From Myxococcales bacterium (GTDB taxonomy: Bacteria; Myxococcota_A; Polyangia; Fen-1088), in NCBI GenBank assembly GCA_022184915.1, contig JAGTJU010000003.1, positions 496,001-560,000 on the forward strand: DNA of 64,000 nucleotides, written 5' to 3'. Below the pieces are notes generated by a model, which was given only the letters and a program-made list of their open reading frames with translations, did no database searches and was not told the DNA's origin. The position numbers and the translations under genes are program-made. Of the stretch, positions 8,972 to 16,040 are shown piece after piece (the stretch's first letter is position 1; each line of letters opens with the position of its first letter).

Positions 8972-10014
8972 CTCAACCTGGAAGCAGGTTCACCATTCGT
9001 GCGGCCACCGGCGCGGACGTGGACGCGCTTTACGACGTGGCCGGCCACCTGGCCACCGTCAACCTGCCCCACGATCGCGAGCGCATCGCCGCCATCGTCA
9101 GCCAGTCCGAGCGGTCGTTTGCGGGACGCCTCGACGCGCACCGGCGCGAGTTCATGTTCGTGCTCGAGGGCGACGCACCCGGCGTCCTGGCAGGCTGTTC
9201 GATGGTCTTCGCGCAACACGGCTCGCGCAAGGCGCCCCACGTGTTCTTCGACGTGGGCACGGAGGAGCGGTACAGCGAAACACTCGACCGGTTGTTCGTA
9301 CACACGGTTTTGCGCATCGGTTATGACTACCAGGGGGTCACGGAGATCGGGGGGCTGGTTCTTCGCCCTCACTTCCGGGGTCATCCCGCACGGCTCGGCA
9401 AGCTGCTCTCGTTCGTACGCTTCGTGTACATCGCTCTGCACCGGGCAGACTTCAAGTCCGAGATCGTCTCCGAGTTGATGCCGCCCCTCGAGCCCGACGG
9501 CACGAGCCTGCTGTGGGAGAGCCTTGGACGCCGGTTCACGGGACTTTCCTACCAGCAGGCCGATCAGCTTTCGCGCGAAAACAAAGAGTTCATTCGCACC
9601 CTGTTCCCCCATGGGCCCATCTACGCCACCCTGCTGTCCCCCGAGGCGCAGGCCTTGATAGGACAAGTGGGCCCTGCAACCCAGGGGGTCGAGCACATGC
9701 TGCGCGCCGTGGGCTTTCGCTACGCCAACCGCATCGATCCCTTCGACGGGGGACCCCATTTTCACGCCCGCACGGACGACGTCACCCTGGTGCGCGCCAC
9801 GCGAAAGTTGAGGGTGGAGGACGTGGCGCCCGTGCCCGCGCGCGTGGCCGCCCTCGACGGAATCGTCGCCCACCGGCTCGACGAGCCTCCTTACTTCCGC
9901 GCGGCACGTGGGCAGGTGGGCCTCGTCGCCGGCCACCTGATCGTGCCCCCGGCGCTCGCCAAGGCCCTCGACCTTCAGCCAGGCGCCGACGTGGGCTTTT
10001 TGCCTTGGCAGTGA
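8968..10014 (+). CDS. astA: Arginine N-succinyltransferase-like acyltransferase (AstA family)
   Basis: A 348-residue member of the AstA family, GNAT-like enzymes that move a succinyl group from succinyl-CoA to the alpha-amino group of arginine. Matching features are the opening FTIRAATGADVDALYDVAG, then GVTEIGGLVLRPHFRGHPA, FRVRF-like FVRFVYIALHRADF, ELMPPLEPDGTSLLWESLGR, FTGLSYQQADQLS and IRTLFPHGPIYATLL. The start is GTG 8968, overlapping the deacetylase stop by 4 nt. The remaining AST-pathway genes (astB-E) are not in this window and the partner is a polysaccharide deacetylase, so the physiological substrate may not be free arginine. The family is clear; the substrate is inferred. Confidence 0.85.
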   Translation: MTQPGSRFTIRAATGADVDALYDVAGHLATVNLPHDRERIAAIVSQSERSFAGRLDAHRREFMFVLEGDAPGVLAGCSMVFAQHGSRKAPHVFFDVGTEERYSETLDRLFVHTVLRIGYDYQGVTEIGGLVLRPHFRGHPARLGKLLSFVRFVYIALHRADFKSEIVSELMPPLEPDGTSLLWESLGRRFTGLSYQQADQLSRENKEFIRTLFPHGPIYATLLSPEAQALIGQVGPATQGVEHMLRAVGFRYANRIDPFDGGPHFHARTDDVTLVRATRKLRVEDVAPVPARVAALDGIVAHRLDEPPYFRAARGQVGLVAGHLIVPPALAKALDLQPGADVGFLPWQ

Positions 10015-10048
10015 GCCAGGGCCCGGCCACGGCCTTGCCCACAACTGC

Positions 10049-10054
10049 TAGAAT
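10049..10054 (+). promoter_or_regulatory. Extended -10 element directly before the NtrC-type regulator
   Basis: TGC-TAGAAT is an extended -10 box (TGN plus a 5/6 hexamer). Eight bases separate it from ATG 10063, which predicts a leaderless or nearly leaderless message. Confidence 0.45.
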
Positions 10055-10062
10055 CGCGCGCC

Positions 10063-11487
10063 ATGCCCGCCACGGTGTTCATCGTCGACGACGAGAAAAA
10101 CATTCGCCGCACCGTCCGCCTCGTGCTCGAGGGCGAGGGCTACACCGTGGAGGAGGCGGCGAGCGGCGAAGAGGCCCTGGCCCGCCTGCCGGACGTGGGC
10201 GCCGACGTGATGCTGCTCGATGTACAGCTGCCCGGCGTGTCGGGACTCGAGGCGCTCGACGCCCTGATGAAGAACACGGCCGGCCCCGTGCGCCCGAGCG
10301 TGATCATGATCTCGGGGCACGGGACGCTTCAAGATGCCGTACGAGCGGTCAAGGCGGGCGCCTATGACTTTCTCGACAAGCCCCTCGATCGAGACCGGCT
10401 CATGGTGACGGTGCGCAACGCGCTCGAGCGGCGGGCCATGGTGATGGAGGTCGAGGGACTTCGTGCGTTGGCCGAAGGCCGATGGGAGATGGTGGGACGA
10501 AGCGCGGGCATGGCGGCGCTGTTCACGCAGATCTCGAAGGTGGCGCCGACCCGCACCCGCGTGCTCATCACGGGCGAGTCCGGGACAGGCAAGGAGCTGA
10601 TCGCGCGCGCCGTACATCGGGAAAGTCCTCTGCGCGACAAGCCCTTCGTGAAGGTCAACTGTGCCGCGATCCCACCCGAGCTCATCGAGTCGGAGTTGTT
10701 CGGACACGAGCGCGGCGCCTTCACCGGCGCGAGCCAGCGCAAAAAGGGATTGTTCGAGCAAGCGGATGGCGGAACGATCTTTCTCGATGAGATCGGCGAC
10801 ATGAGCCTATCCGCCCAGGCCAAGGTGCTGCGGGTGCTGCAGTCGGGCGAGTTCACCCGGGTGGGTGGCGAACAGACGCTGAAGGTGGAGGTTCGCGTGC
10901 TGGCCGCGACCAACCGCGACCTGCAGGCCGGCGTGGCCTCGGGCCACTTTCGTGAAGATCTCTATTTTCGCCTGAACGTCGTGCCGCTCAAAGCCCCGCC
11001 GCTCCGAGAGCGCGCCGAGGACGTGCCCTTGTTGGCGAAGTCTTTCGTGGAACAGATCTGCCGTGAAAACGGCCTGCGTACGAAGCCCGTCTCGGACGAA
11101 GCGCTGGCCGTGTTGGCCGCCTACCCGTGGCCTGGCAACGTCCGGGAGCTTCGCAACGTGATCGAACGCCTGGTGATTCTGTCGGAAGACAGCATCGGTC
11201 TTGGTGACCTGCCCGAGGAGATTGTCACCGAGGCCGAGCGGGCCAAGGGCACGCCACCGCCGCAGATTGCGGGCCTCGAGCTGCCCACCGAGGCCACGAA
11301 GCTACCGCTGCGGGAGTTTCGCGACCTGATGGAGCGGCAGTACATCAAAGCCAAGCTGGAAGACAACGCCTGGAACATCTCGCGGACGGCCGCGCTCTTG
11401 GGCATCGAACGCACCAATCTTCACAAAAAAATGCGCAGCCTCGGCTTACACCGGGACGAGCGGATGCCCGAACCCTTCACGTCGTGA
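10063..11487 (+). CDS. Sigma-54-dependent NtrC-family response regulator
   Basis: A 474-residue activator with three domains. The receiver (residues 1-125) has VDDE, the phospho-acceptor Asp53 in MLLDVQLPG and the Lys of DFLDKPLD. The AAA+ domain has Walker A GESGTGKE near 171, the sigma-54 contact loop GAFTGA near 218, Walker B GTIFLDEIGDM, and ATNRDL and YPWPGNVREL. The C-terminal Fis-type helix-turn-helix is NISRTAALLGIERTNLHKKM. When phosphorylated, such proteins bind upstream enhancers and remodel sigma-54 RNA polymerase. No histidine kinase is adjacent, so it is an orphan here. It resembles the ortholog often sited near the DUF423 gene in delta-proteobacteria, but the targets are unknown. 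Confidence 0.95.
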   Translation: MPATVFIVDDEKNIRRTVRLVLEGEGYTVEEAASGEEALARLPDVGADVMLLDVQLPGVSGLEALDALMKNTAGPVRPSVIMISGHGTLQDAVRAVKAGAYDFLDKPLDRDRLMVTVRNALERRAMVMEVEGLRALAEGRWEMVGRSAGMAALFTQISKVAPTRTRVLITGESGTGKELIARAVHRESPLRDKPFVKVNCAAIPPELIESELFGHERGAFTGASQRKKGLFEQADGGTIFLDEIGDMSLSAQAKVLRVLQSGEFTRVGGEQTLKVEVRVLAATNRDLQAGVASGHFREDLYFRLNVVPLKAPPLRERAEDVPLLAKSFVEQICRENGLRTKPVSDEALAVLAAYPWPGNVRELRNVIERLVILSEDSIGLGDLPEEIVTEAERAKGTPPPQIAGLELPTEATKLPLREFRDLMERQYIKAKLEDNAWNISRTAALLGIERTNLHKKMRSLGLHRDERMPEPFTS

Positions 11488-11494
11488 GCGCTTG

Positions 11495-11911
11495 ATGGAA
11501 ACGAACGATCGGGACATGAACAACCGGGGGACGGACGACCGCTTCTGGGTGCGCTGCGCGGGGCTCGTGGGCGCCGTGGGTGTGGCGCTGGGTGCCTTTG
11601 GTGCGCACGGCCTCAAAGACCGGATCTCACCGCCGCTGCTCGAGGTCTACCGTACGGGCGTGCTTTACCACTTGATTCACGCCGTGGCACTGCTCGCGGT
11701 GGTTCTGGCAGGACCCCGGCTGCGCCTGGGCGGGGTCACCCGCTGGGCGTTCCTCGGGGGCGTCGTGGTGTTCAGCGGCACCTTGTACCTGCTGGCGATC
11801 ACGGGCGCGACCTGGCTGGGGGCGATCACGCCCCTGGGAGGGCTGGCGTTCATTTCCGGCTGGGCGGCTCTTTTCGTGGGGGGTGGACGCGCCCCGGCGG
11901 GCACGCGCTGA
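11495..11911 (+). CDS. DUF423 family membrane protein (YgdD/TMEM256-like)
   Basis: A 138-residue protein with four predicted membrane helices: AGLVGAVGVALGAFGAHGL, LIHAVALLAVVLAG, FLGGVVVFSGTLYLLAI and GAITPLGGLAFISGWAALF. The hallmark GAFGAHGL plus Y-H-x-x-H-A-x-A-L and the ITPLGG turn define the DUF423 family of inner-membrane proteins of unknown function. It starts 7 nt after the NtrC-type regulator stop, so it is probably co-transcribed. ATG 11495 is chosen; ATG 11516 (MNNRGTDD) would also be possible. Confidence 0.88.
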   Translation: METNDRDMNNRGTDDRFWVRCAGLVGAVGVALGAFGAHGLKDRISPPLLEVYRTGVLYHLIHAVALLAVVLAGPRLRLGGVTRWAFLGGVVVFSGTLYLLAITGATWLGAITPLGGLAFISGWAALFVGGGRAPAGTR

Positions 11912-11960
11912 GCCTCAGCGCAGCGCCTCGTTCGAGGTGCACGCGCGAGTTTACAAACGC

Positions 11961-11977
11961 GCAGCTTTGCCAGCTGC
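11961..11977. repeat. Short inverted repeat between the DUF423 and YbjN-like genes
   Basis: GCAGCT and AGCTGC form a 6-bp stem with a 5-nt loop, 50 bp after the DUF423 stop and just before the YbjN-like start. It could be a weak terminator or a regulatory dyad. Confidence 0.3.
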
Positions 11978-11994
11978 GCACGTCGTGGTAGCCA

Positions 11995-12513
11995 ATGAAC
12001 ATGTCCAGCACGGCATCGCGTAGTCCCAAGAACAGAGCCCTCGCCGAGACCTGCCAGCGCGTGGAGGAGCTCCTCGGACAAAGCTCGGCCTACCGAAAAG
12101 TCGATGAAGGCCTCTACGTGATCAAGCAGGGCTCGAGCCTGGTGATGATCAGCGTCTTGCCCTGGAAGCGAAGTCATGTCGTGATCCGCTTGACAGCCCA
12201 GCTGGTCAAGGGCGTCACGATGGAGGTCCCGCTGGCCCTCGAGCTGCTCGAGCTGAACGCCAGCATGCGCTTCGGGGCCTTTGCGTTCGTGCCCAAGGGG
12301 AACGTCGTGCTCCTGTGCCACACTTTGCTGGATCGCGACTTGGCCGATGCGCAGGAGTTCCTGGACACGTTGGCCGATTTCGCCATCATCGCCGACGAAT
12401 ACGACGATCGCATCGCGGCCCGGTATGGAGGTTCGACCATGCAGGATCTCCTCGAAGAGGCCACGATGCATCACATTCGCGAGGCTTACGAAACAAAGGA
12501 CTTCCTGGCCTGA
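11995..12513 (+). CDS. YbjN domain-containing protein
   Basis: A 172-residue soluble protein with the YbjN / type III secretion chaperone-like fold: an N-terminal helix (ALAETCQRVEELLGQ), antiparallel strands (LYVIKQGSSLVMISVLPW, VVIRLTAQLVKGV), a central helix (ALELLELNASMRFGAF) and the strand pair FAFVPKGNVVLLCHTLL, then a long C-terminal helix. YbjN proteins are linked to stress tolerance and motility phenotypes in enterics, and others act as chaperones for secreted partners. It is flanked by unrelated genes. ATG 12001 is an alternative start two codons in. The specific role is unknown. Confidence 0.7.
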   Translation: MNMSSTASRSPKNRALAETCQRVEELLGQSSAYRKVDEGLYVIKQGSSLVMISVLPWKRSHVVIRLTAQLVKGVTMEVPLALELLELNASMRFGAFAFVPKGNVVLLCHTLLDRDLADAQEFLDTLADFAIIADEYDDRIAARYGGSTMQDLLEEATMHHIREAYETKDFLA

Positions 12514-12620
12514 CGGGGCCGCTGCGGTCACGGCAGCGATCGTATGGCCCCGCCCCAGGCGCACGGGCGCACGGAGAGGGAGGGAGACACCGCACGGAGC
12601 GGCCGAAAGGTCCGACCCCG

Positions 12621-13667
12621 TCAAGCTTCACGGGTCAGGTCGACGACGAAGCGCCCCGTATTCGTTCCTGCGAGCAGCATGCGGCTCGCTTCGATGACCT
12701 GAGAGAGCGCAAGGGTCTTCACGAACTGACCCAAAGAGCGAGGGCGCAGATCGAGAGCCAGGCGGCTCCAGACGCGCTCACGCCGCGCAGCAGGGCAATA
12801 AGCCGAGTCGATGCCCAGCAGGCTCACGCCGCGCAGGATGAACGGAAAGACCGTCGTCGTGAGGGAGGCGTGGGCGGCGTTCCCCACGCTCGCCACCACG
12901 GCCCCGGGAAGCGCCGTTGCCAGCATCCACGCAAGGTAGGGCCCCCCGAGGTTGTCGATGCCGCCAGCCCAGCGGCCTGTGTCCAGGGCTTTGCTCGACG
13001 TCACGGTGTGGCGATCCAGAAGCTGCCGGGCGCCGAGCGCGCTCAACATCGGCTCGTTGCCCAGCTTGCCCGTCAAGGCCGCCACCTCGTAACCACGGCC
13101 CGCGAGCATGTCGATCGCAAGCGAGCCCACGCCGCCCGTGGCGCCTGACACGACGACCGGACCCCGTGAGGGTTCGCAGTCCATCGCCTCCATGCGCTCG
13201 ATCGCGAGCGCCGCCGTAAACCCCGCGGTGCCGAGACACATCGCTTCGAAAGAGCTGAGGGCCGCGGGAAGGGGCACGAGCCAGCGTGCAGGGAGGCGGG
13301 CATGGGTGGCCAGTCCCCCATCATGCGCGGTGCCGAGGTCGTATCCCGTGGCCAGCACGAGCTGCCCCGGCCGATACGCTTCACTCGACGACGCCACCAC
13401 CTCGCCCGCCAGATCGATGCCAGCCACGCAGGGGAAACGGCGAACGACCTTGCCCGCACCGGTGAGGGCAAGGGCATCTTTGTAGTTCAACGAGGAGTGG
13501 TGCACCCGGACGAGCACCTCGCCAGCGGGATCGGAGACCCGCGTGAGCGCACCGCCGTTCATGGGCACCACGTCGGCGTGGTAGCCGCGTTCCGATGCAG
13601 AGATCCGCACCGCCGTCACCTGCGCTCGTGACGCTGCCTCATCTACTTGAGATGACATCGACCCCAT
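12621..13667 (-). CDS. acuI: Acrylyl-CoA reductase / YhdH-type quinone oxidoreductase (MDR family)
   Basis: A 348-residue zinc-free medium-chain dehydrogenase/reductase. The N-terminal catalytic domain shows SLNYKDALALTGAGKVVRRF and VAGIDLAGEV, the YhdH/AcuI signature, and the Rossmann domain has VVVSGATGGVGSLAIDML for NADPH. The tail includes ISLLGIDS-like SLLGIDSAYCP. Characterised members reduce acrylyl-CoA to propionyl-CoA, which detoxifies acrylate; other family members are only known as quinone reductases. The start at 13667 (MGSMSSQ) is preferred over the longer Arg-rich extension to 13859; 13658 is possible. It is convergent with the YbjN-like gene. Confidence 0.88.
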   Translation of the reverse strand: MGSMSSQVDEAASRAQVTAVRISASERGYHADVVPMNGGALTRVSDPAGEVLVRVHHSSLNYKDALALTGAGKVVRRFPCVAGIDLAGEVVASSSEAYRPGQLVLATGYDLGTAHDGGLATHARLPARWLVPLPAALSSFEAMCLGTAGFTAALAIERMEAMDCEPSRGPVVVSGATGGVGSLAIDMLAGRGYEVAALTGKLGNEPMLSALGARQLLDRHTVTSSKALDTGRWAGGIDNLGGPYLAWMLATALPGAVVASVGNAAHASLTTTVFPFILRGVSLLGIDSAYCPAARRERVWSRLALDLRPRSLGQFVKTLALSQVIEASRMLLAGTNTGRFVVDLTREA

Positions 13668-13814
13668 CACCGTGAGTAAAGGTCGCTTCGACCGTGAACG
13701 CAATCCCGTTTGTGTCGTCCCGATGGCGTTTCGGAAACGGATCCCGCTACCCGTCTTCGTCACGAATCTGTGCCCTCGGCAAGCCCGCGCGCGCCGATCG
13801 AGACGAGTTCCACC

Positions 13815-13829
13815 TGGCATGCCTCTTGA
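13815..13829 (+). promoter_or_regulatory. Sigma-54-type -24/-12 promoter for the YtxH-like gene
   Basis: TGGCAT-N5-TTGA matches the sigma-54 consensus TGGCAC-N5-TTGC with two differences, at the correct spacing. It ends 53 bp before ATG 13883, giving a leader of about 40 nt. Nearly the same element at nearly the same distance precedes the lmo0937-like gene and the minus-strand cluster. Confidence 0.6.
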
Positions 13830-13882
13830 AGCTCGACGGGAATCTCGAGCGCACTGCACTTTCTTTACAGCGGAGGACGAAG

Positions 13883-14143
13883 ATGAAGATGGAACAACTC
13901 AAGAAGATGAACAGGGACGAAATCCTCGGGGCACTGGGTCTTGCATCGAAGGCTTCGACCACGCGCTGGATGGCCAGCAACTTGGCCGTGTTCGGCGTGG
14001 GCTTGCTGGTGGGTGCCAGCGCTGCGTTGCTGTTTGCTCCCAAGCCAGGGCGAGACCTTCGCGAGGACGTCAGCAACAAGTTCCGCAACATCAAGGGGAA
14101 AAACTCGCTCCGTGGCGAGGACGAAGCGAGCGTACTCACCTGA
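13883..14143 (+). CDS. YtxH domain-containing membrane protein
   Basis: An 86-residue protein: a basic N-terminus (MKMEQLKKMNRDEILGALGL), one membrane helix (NLAVFGVGLLVGASAALLFA) and the YtxH motif in which the helix ends in LLFAPKPGRDLREDV followed by a short amphipathic tail. YtxH proteins are general-stress envelope proteins in Firmicutes and occur widely in bacteria; the mechanism is not known. GGAGGA lies 8 nt before ATG 13883, so this start is preferred over the long in-frame extension to 13694. A sigma-54-type element is upstream and a hairpin directly downstream, so it is a single-gene unit. Confidence 0.82.
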   Translation: MKMEQLKKMNRDEILGALGLASKASTTRWMASNLAVFGVGLLVGASAALLFAPKPGRDLREDVSNKFRNIKGKNSLRGEDEASVLT

Positions 14144-14149
14144 GCTGGC

Positions 14150-14176
14150 CAGGCCCGCGGCGGCGCTGCGGGCCTG
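14150..14176 (+). terminator. Hairpin after the YtxH-like gene
   Basis: CAGGCCCGC and GCGGGCCTG form a 9-bp stem with a 9-nt loop, extendable across a one-base bulge. It starts 7 bp after the stop codon. There is no T-tract, so termination is inferred from position. Confidence 0.55.
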
Positions 14177-14271
14177 CCAGACTGGCGTCGTCGAGAGCTC
14201 CCGGGGTAGCGCCCGCGGAGCTTTCGTGCTTTCGAAGGCTCGCGGTCAGTCGCGGCGCTTCGTCCGCGGCT

Positions 14272-14286
14272 TGGCACTGGTCTTGA
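14272..14286 (+). promoter_or_regulatory. Sigma-54-type -24/-12 promoter for the lmo0937-like gene
   Basis: TGGCAC-N5-TTGA has a perfect -24 half and one difference in the -12 half. It ends 54 bp before ATG 14341. This is the best match of the set. Confidence 0.65.
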
Positions 14287-14340
14287 ACGGACGAGGTGAA
14301 GACCATCCCCGATCGATGGCGAACCACGAAAGACGAGACG

Positions 14341-14493
14341 ATGCTTTGGACGCTAGCGCTTGGGTTCATCCTGCTCTGGATGTTGGCCGTGCTCACCTCG
14401 GTGACGACCCATGGGTTCATTCACCTGTTGTTGGCCGCCGCCGTCGTGACGGCGATCATCCGCGTGTTGGTGGGGCGCGCACCCGCGCCCTAG
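14341..14493 (+). CDS. lmo0937-family small membrane protein (DUF5670-like)
   Basis: A 50-residue protein of two hydrophobic helices: MLWTLALGFILLWMLAVLTS and FIHLLLAAAVVTAIIRVLVG, joined by the short turn VTTHG. The pattern MLWT...LLW...G-F-I-H-x-L-L-x-x-A-x-V is that of the lmo0937/DUF5670 family, tiny stress-associated membrane proteins. ATG 14341 opens the motif, and the 15-codon extension to 14296 does not belong to the family. It is preceded by a sigma-54-type element and is convergent with the minus-strand cluster. Function unknown. Confidence 0.8.
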   Translation: MLWTLALGFILLWMLAVLTSVTTHGFIHLLLAAAVVTAIIRVLVGRAPAP

Positions 14494-14510
14494 CGGCCCG
14501 CGCTGTGGGC

Positions 14511-14735
14511 TCAGCGCAGCCGCAGCAGCTTCCCGAGAGTCCAGCCCGCGAGAAGCCCAAGCCCCACCGCCGTCAGGGGCCGACGGCGCACCCAGGTCTG
14601 CCACTGCGCGAGCTCCGCGACCTCGTCCCGCAGCTCGGTCAGAGACTCGATGAGCGACTCTCTTCGCAAAGCGATCTCACCTTCCAAACGATCCAGCTCC
14701 GTCTCGACGGGGTGAGGAATGAGGGATTTGCTCAT
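14511..14735 (-). CDS. Small membrane-associated protein (DUF3618-like)
   Basis: A 74-residue protein. Residues 1-45 are a charged helical region (ELDRLEGEIALRRESLIESL, then TELRDEVAELAQWQ); residues 55-70 are a glycine-rich hydrophobic helix (LTAVGLGLLAGWTLGKLL). This layout, with an R-R-P-L-x-A-V-G junction, fits DUF3618/DUF883-type envelope proteins. ATG 14735 overlaps the end of the holin-like gene by 4 nt and has AGGAAAG upstream, so it is the last gene of a four-gene minus-strand unit. It was hidden inside a longer frame from 15002. Likely role: a membrane-surface stress protein, inferred from the cluster. Confidence 0.7.
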   Translation of the reverse strand: MSKSLIPHPVETELDRLEGEIALRRESLIESLTELRDEVAELAQWQTWVRRRPLTAVGLGLLAGWTLGKLLRLR

Positions 14736-15208
14736 GAGTCTTTCCTGAGAGTTTTCTGGGGAGAGCCGGGGGACAGGGCGCTGCCCACCTCCTCCACGCT
14801 GCGGTTCACTTCGCCTTTCGTTCGGTCCAGGGCTTCGGTACGCCTCATCCTGGTGATCATCACCAGGGTACCGAAGACCCCGAGCAGCACCTCGAGCCCG
14901 CCCACGACGGCAAGGGCCGCCGCCGCGGGCATGACCCGCATCAAGAGCGCCACCACGGCCGCGCTCAATGCCAGGCATCCTGCGAAGATCAGGGGAAGAC
15001 AAACGGACACGGTGAGCGCACGCCGCAGGACCAGGCGTGCGTCTCGTGCCATCTCCACTTTCGCCATCTTGATCTGCGCCGAGAGCAGATCGACCAGCGA
15101 CTCGAAGCTGCTCCTCGCCAAAGCCGCGACCGAGCCGTCGTGGTGGTTGCCGAGCACGGTCCGCTCGGAGGTTTTCTCGAGGGTGGTGGGGGGGGGTGCA
15201 GTGGCCAT
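14732..15208 (-). CDS. Phage holin-X / YqjE-like membrane protein
   Basis: A 158-residue protein. The N-terminus is soluble (MATAPPPTTLEKTSERTVLG); SSFESLVDLLSAQIKMAKVE is the helix typical of the holin-X/YqjE (Phage_holin_3_6) family. Two membrane helices follow, AGCLALSAAVVALLMRVMPA and AALAVVGGLEVLLGVFGTLV, then a charged tail. Despite the name these are usually chromosomal envelope proteins found with YqjD/ElaB (DUF883) proteins, as here. AAGGAG lies 8 nt upstream of ATG 15208. It overlaps the following small gene by 4 nt. Confidence 0.8.
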   Translation of the reverse strand: MATAPPPTTLEKTSERTVLGNHHDGSVAALARSSFESLVDLLSAQIKMAKVEMARDARLVLRRALTVSVCLPLIFAGCLALSAAVVALLMRVMPAAAALAVVGGLEVLLGVFGTLVMITRMRRTEALDRTKGEVNRSVEEVGSALSPGSPQKTLRKDS

Positions 15209-15227
15209 GAGCGGACTCCTTGTGAGG

Positions 15228-15566
15228 TCAGTCGTAGTGCGGTCCTCGCGGATCCGCATCATCCCGATCTTGAACCAGCTGCCGCCCGAGCTCGACAGCG
15301 CCCTTGGCGATCGCGGGCAGAGCCAGCACCCTCAGCCCCACTTTGAGCGATGTTCCGAACAGGCGCGCGGTAAGCGGCGAGAAGAGCCCCCCCCCCACGA
15401 CATAGCCCATCCCCAACGTGACGAGGGTGGTGCGAAGGGGCCGGTCCGCCGCCTCCCGCGCGAGAAAGTCAATCACACGGTGCCAGGTGGAGGTGGCCTG
15501 CTCCCAGACTTCCGCCCCCCGATCGTCGTTGCTTGCAGAGTAGGGGGCCTGAGATGTCTCTTCCAT
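15228..15566 (-). CDS. Small membrane protein of the DUF883/YqjD-type cluster, family not recognised
   Basis: A 112-residue protein. An acidic N-terminus precedes an amphipathic helix (ATSTWHRVIDFLAREAADRP). A Gly-rich hydrophobic segment (TTLVTLGMGYVVGGGLFSPL) and a second one (LKVGLRVLALPAIAKGAVEL) follow. ATG 15566 has GGAG 5 nt upstream; ATG 15590 (MPETNGEK) overlaps the preceding stop and is a good alternative. It lies between the DUF883-like and holin-like genes with short gaps, so it is surely co-transcribed. No named family is recognised. Confidence 0.65.
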   Translation of the reverse strand: MEETSQAPYSASNDDRGAEVWEQATSTWHRVIDFLAREAADRPLRTTLVTLGMGYVVGGGLFSPLTARLFGTSLKVGLRVLALPAIAKGAVELGRQLVQDRDDADPRGPHYD

Positions 15567-15582
15567 CTTTTCTCCGTTGGTC

Positions 15583-15789
15583 TCAGGCATGGCGAGCCAC
15601 CTTGGCGAGAATGAATCCAATGGCGAACGCGCCCGCGAGCGCAGCTCCCGGGTTCTTTCGCACGAACTCCTGGGCTCGCTGCTTCCAGGATTCGGCAACG
15701 AGGCGGGCATCCTCGATGTGGTCGGGCAGTCCGTTTGCAAACGTACCCACTTCGCTGGCAACCTGTTTCGCTTTTTCGTCTACGCTCAT
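15583..15789 (-). CDS. DUF883/ElaB-YqjD-like small membrane protein
   Basis: A 68-residue protein. A charged helix (MSVDEKAKQVASEVGTFANG, then DHIEDARLVAESWKQRAQEF) is followed by VRKNPGAALAGAFAIGFILA, the ending typical of DUF883 proteins (R-x-x-P-x-x-A-x-x-x-A-x-G-x-G-x-x-x-G). In enterics ElaB/YqjD anchor ribosomes at the membrane in stationary phase. GGAGGA lies 9 nt before ATG 15789, and a sigma-54-type element lies 50 bp further upstream. First gene of the minus-strand unit. Confidence 0.75.
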   Translation of the reverse strand: MSVDEKAKQVASEVGTFANGLPDHIEDARLVAESWKQRAQEFVRKNPGAALAGAFAIGFILAKVARHA

Positions 15790-15839
15790 CGCTTGCGTCC
15801 TCCGCTGGGGTGAGGGTTGTTGATCCGCTCCGAGCCGCT

Positions 15840-15854
15840 TCAAGCGTCGTGCCA
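15840..15854 (-). promoter_or_regulatory. Sigma-54-type -24/-12 promoter for the DUF883/holin-like operon
   Basis: Read on the minus strand, TGGCAC (15854-15849), five bases, then TTGA (15843-15840): a perfect -24 half and one -12 difference. It ends 50 bp before ATG 15789. A GTAACC half-site lies about 140 bp further upstream at 15997. Confidence 0.65.
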
Positions 15855-16040
15855 ATGCGGCGCGAGCGCCTCGGGGCGCGCAGGTGGCAGAGCGAAACGT
15901 CAACCAAACCTCAGGCTTTGCGCGTCTGCGCGTGCACCCAGGACTTCATCGCCAGCGCACGAGGAAGTAACGGCCCCTCCGATCGGTCACGGAGGTGTAA
16001 CCATCTGGGCGCACGAGCGTCCGGGCGGGGCCGCGCCCTT

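Noticed and set aside
13668-13882. Extensions of the YtxH-like and AcuI genes into the shared upstream region
   Set aside because: The long frames overlap each other on opposite strands; family N-termini, the sigma-54-type element and a GGAGGA site support the short starts.
14732-15262. Prophage, suggested by the holin-X-like gene
   Set aside because: Holin-X/YqjE proteins are mostly chromosomal; there is no other phage gene, integrase or attachment site nearby.
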